A stretch of DNA of 64,000 nucleotides, taken from Pelolinea sp. (GTDB lineage Bacteria; Chloroflexota; Anaerolineae; Anaerolineales; Anaerolineaceae). The position numbers and the translations under genes are program-made. Positions 63,080 through 64,000 of this stretch are shown in pieces. The notes under the pieces are model-generated. The model was not told the DNA's origin and searched no databases. It worked only from the letters and a program-made list of their open reading frames with translations. Each line of letters opens with the position of its first letter. Within the stretch, counting starts at the first letter, position 1. The DNA lies in contig JAAZOD010000004.1 of the NCBI GenBank assembly GCA_012797975.1, positions 47,366-111,365 on the forward strand, in the 5' to 3' direction.

Positions 63080-63669
63080 TCATCATCCAAAAAAGTGCCA
63101 TTAAACTGGGTCATAGCGATCTCAATGCCCGATTGCAGATAAGTCTCCACCGCGTCGGCGGCCTGGTTGAGGACATCTTTTAGTTTCTTTTTGTCAATGT
63201 CATGGAAACCGGTTAACACAAAATCGATCACTTCTTCGCCCTCATGCTGGGGGCGCCCAATGCCTATGCGCAAACGAGGAAAATCACTGGTGGAAACTTT
63301 CGCAATGATCGATTCCATCCCATGATGGCCTCCTGCACTTCCCGATGCTCGCAAGCGAATACGCCCAAACGCCAAGTCCAAATCATCATAGATGACCAGC
63401 AGATTCTCCGGAAGAACACCATATAATCGACTTAATGGACCCACGGAGAGGCCAGAATTGTTCATGAAGGTCTGCGGTTTGGCAAGCACGACCGGATCTC
63501 CGAGATAATTCCCTTCTCCGGTCAAGGCGTTCTTGCGATTGCGCTTCATCGTGATCCCCCAGCGTTTCGCCAGCGTATCGATGACCATAAAACCCATATT
63601 GTGGCGATTTTCTTCATGCTGTTCGCCCGGATTGCCCAATCCAACGATTAAATGTTTCTCACCAGTCAT
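63076..63669 (-). CDS. pth: Peptidyl-tRNA hydrolase
   Basis: 197 residues from the ATG at 63669, with aaggaagag upstream; the frame runs 11 codons longer but without support. It releases tRNA from peptidyl-tRNA that fell off the ribosome. Marks: 'LIVGLGNPGEQHEENRHNMGFMVID' (catalytic His in the RHN segment), 'VLAKPQTFMNNSGLSV', 'VIYDDLDLAFGRIRLRASGSAGGHHGMESI'. First of the pth-mfd-uvrB unit. Confidence 0.95.
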   Translation of the reverse strand: MTGEKHLIVGLGNPGEQHEENRHNMGFMVIDTLAKRWGITMKRNRKNALTGEGNYLGDPVVLAKPQTFMNNSGLSVGPLSRLYGVLPENLLVIYDDLDLAFGRIRLRASGSAGGHHGMESIIAKVSTSDFPRLRIGIGRPQHEGEEVIDFVLTGFHDIDKKKLKDVLNQAADAVETYLQSGIEIAMTQFNGTFLDDE

Positions 63670-63850
63670 TTTCTCTTCCTTATGAACACGACAACCAAGC
63701 AACTTATTAGTTTAATACAGAATTGGCGAAATTCCAAATTGGTCATTCTGCCAAGCATCGATTTGCCATTTTGATTGTTATCTTTATTAATCTGCTGTAT
63801 TTCTATTGTAGCAAGAGACCGGGAAAAAGAGCTTTATCAATATTTTGTCA

Positions 63851-64000
63851 GGTTAGTGTAACAAATTTTCTGTAAATTCAAAAAAAGTGTAGATCACGGT
63901 ATCCTTTCAGAAGTTAGCTCAATAACCAAGAAAGGAATGAGAACCATGATCTACAAGAGTGATTGTACATTATCAAAAGAATATCTGGAACAACTAGCAA
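63851..64000 (+). mobile_element. Left end of a possible insertion sequence (IS256-like), cut by the window
   Basis: A GTGTAAC-containing stretch (about 63855-63880) precedes a new reading frame by some 70 bases. Ends with GTGTAA...TTT are common in IS256/Mutator elements. No second end is visible, so the inverted repeats cannot be checked. Identification is tentative. Confidence 0.35.
63946..64000 (+). CDS. Start of an open frame, possibly a transposase (3' end outside)
   Basis: ATG at 63946 with aaagga 10 bases upstream opens 18 codons to the window end (MIYKSDCTLSKEYLEQLA). A 'L..E.LEQLA' start resembles IS256-type transposases but is too short for a firm call. Confidence 0.4.
   Translation, partial: MIYKSDCTLSKEYLEQLA

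Noticed and set aside
63702..63850. Promoter or RNA gene upstream of pth
   Set aside because: AT-rich sequence without a convincing -35/-10 pair or stem.

Overview
The window looks like a chromosome segment of a bacterium of the phylum Chloroflexota, most likely class Anaerolineae. This is an inference from gene content and protein style; there is no rRNA or other phylogenetic marker here to settle it. Pointers are mevalonate-route isoprenoid genes (mevalonate diphosphate decarboxylase, type 2 IPP isomerase), an AlkZ-related protein, polyphosphate glucokinase, membrane-anchored proteins with long Thr/Pro linkers, and dense operons with frequent 4-20 base start/stop overlaps. I saw no tRNA, rRNA, CRISPR array or phage block, and no gene-free stretch longer than 300 bases.

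Layout. 1-4810: metal-binding HMA protein (cut), folate genes (FolM-like SDR, folB, folK, convergent folE), polyprenyl synthase plus type 2 IPP isomerase, acyl carrier protein. 4827-8549: sucCD, then an SPFH protein with an excisionase-like HTH and its helical partner. 8677-12858: small pilin-like protein, comF, hpf, efp, ftsH. 12884-16908: AMP-forming ligase, miaA, yraN, a lipoprotein. 16972-24295: a tightly packed run of cinA (odd C-terminus), an amidohydrolase fused to a CYTH domain, glgA, glgC and malQ. 24277-29196: EamA transporter, sodA, ppgK-mltG-ruvX, a lectin-like lipoprotein. 29286-36741: a helicase-like protein with intact Walker A, a full UvrD-type helicase, a Cys-cluster PD-(D/E)XK nuclease and recJ, all with overlapping ends. 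36785-48975: L,D-transpeptidase, hemW, LysM protein, aminotransferase-trxB, fabL, cyclase, thiolase-AlkZ-related pair, GH13 protein, NAD-dependent epimerase. 49050-51712: an unusual FtsZ paralogue between a TIM-barrel-like protein and a 72-residue protein, again with overlapping ends. 51713-54222: an AT-rich island with a sortase stump, a membrane protein, a secreted protein and an orphan response regulator. 54223-63669: mvaD, rseP-like protease, HEAT protein, acylphosphatase, and pth-mfd-uvrB. The right edge appears to enter an insertion sequence.

The genes group into carbon storage (glycogen synthesis and release, polyphosphate-driven glucose phosphorylation), isoprenoid and fatty acid synthesis, pterin/folate synthesis, and DNA repair (AddAB-like trio, RecJ, UvrB, Mfd, RuvX, AlkZ-related). 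The candidates most worth a second look are the amidohydrolase-CYTH fusion, the three-gene helicase/nuclease set, the FtsZ paralogue module, the SPFH-HTH pair and the AT-rich island. Functions rest on motifs read by eye; no database search was run.
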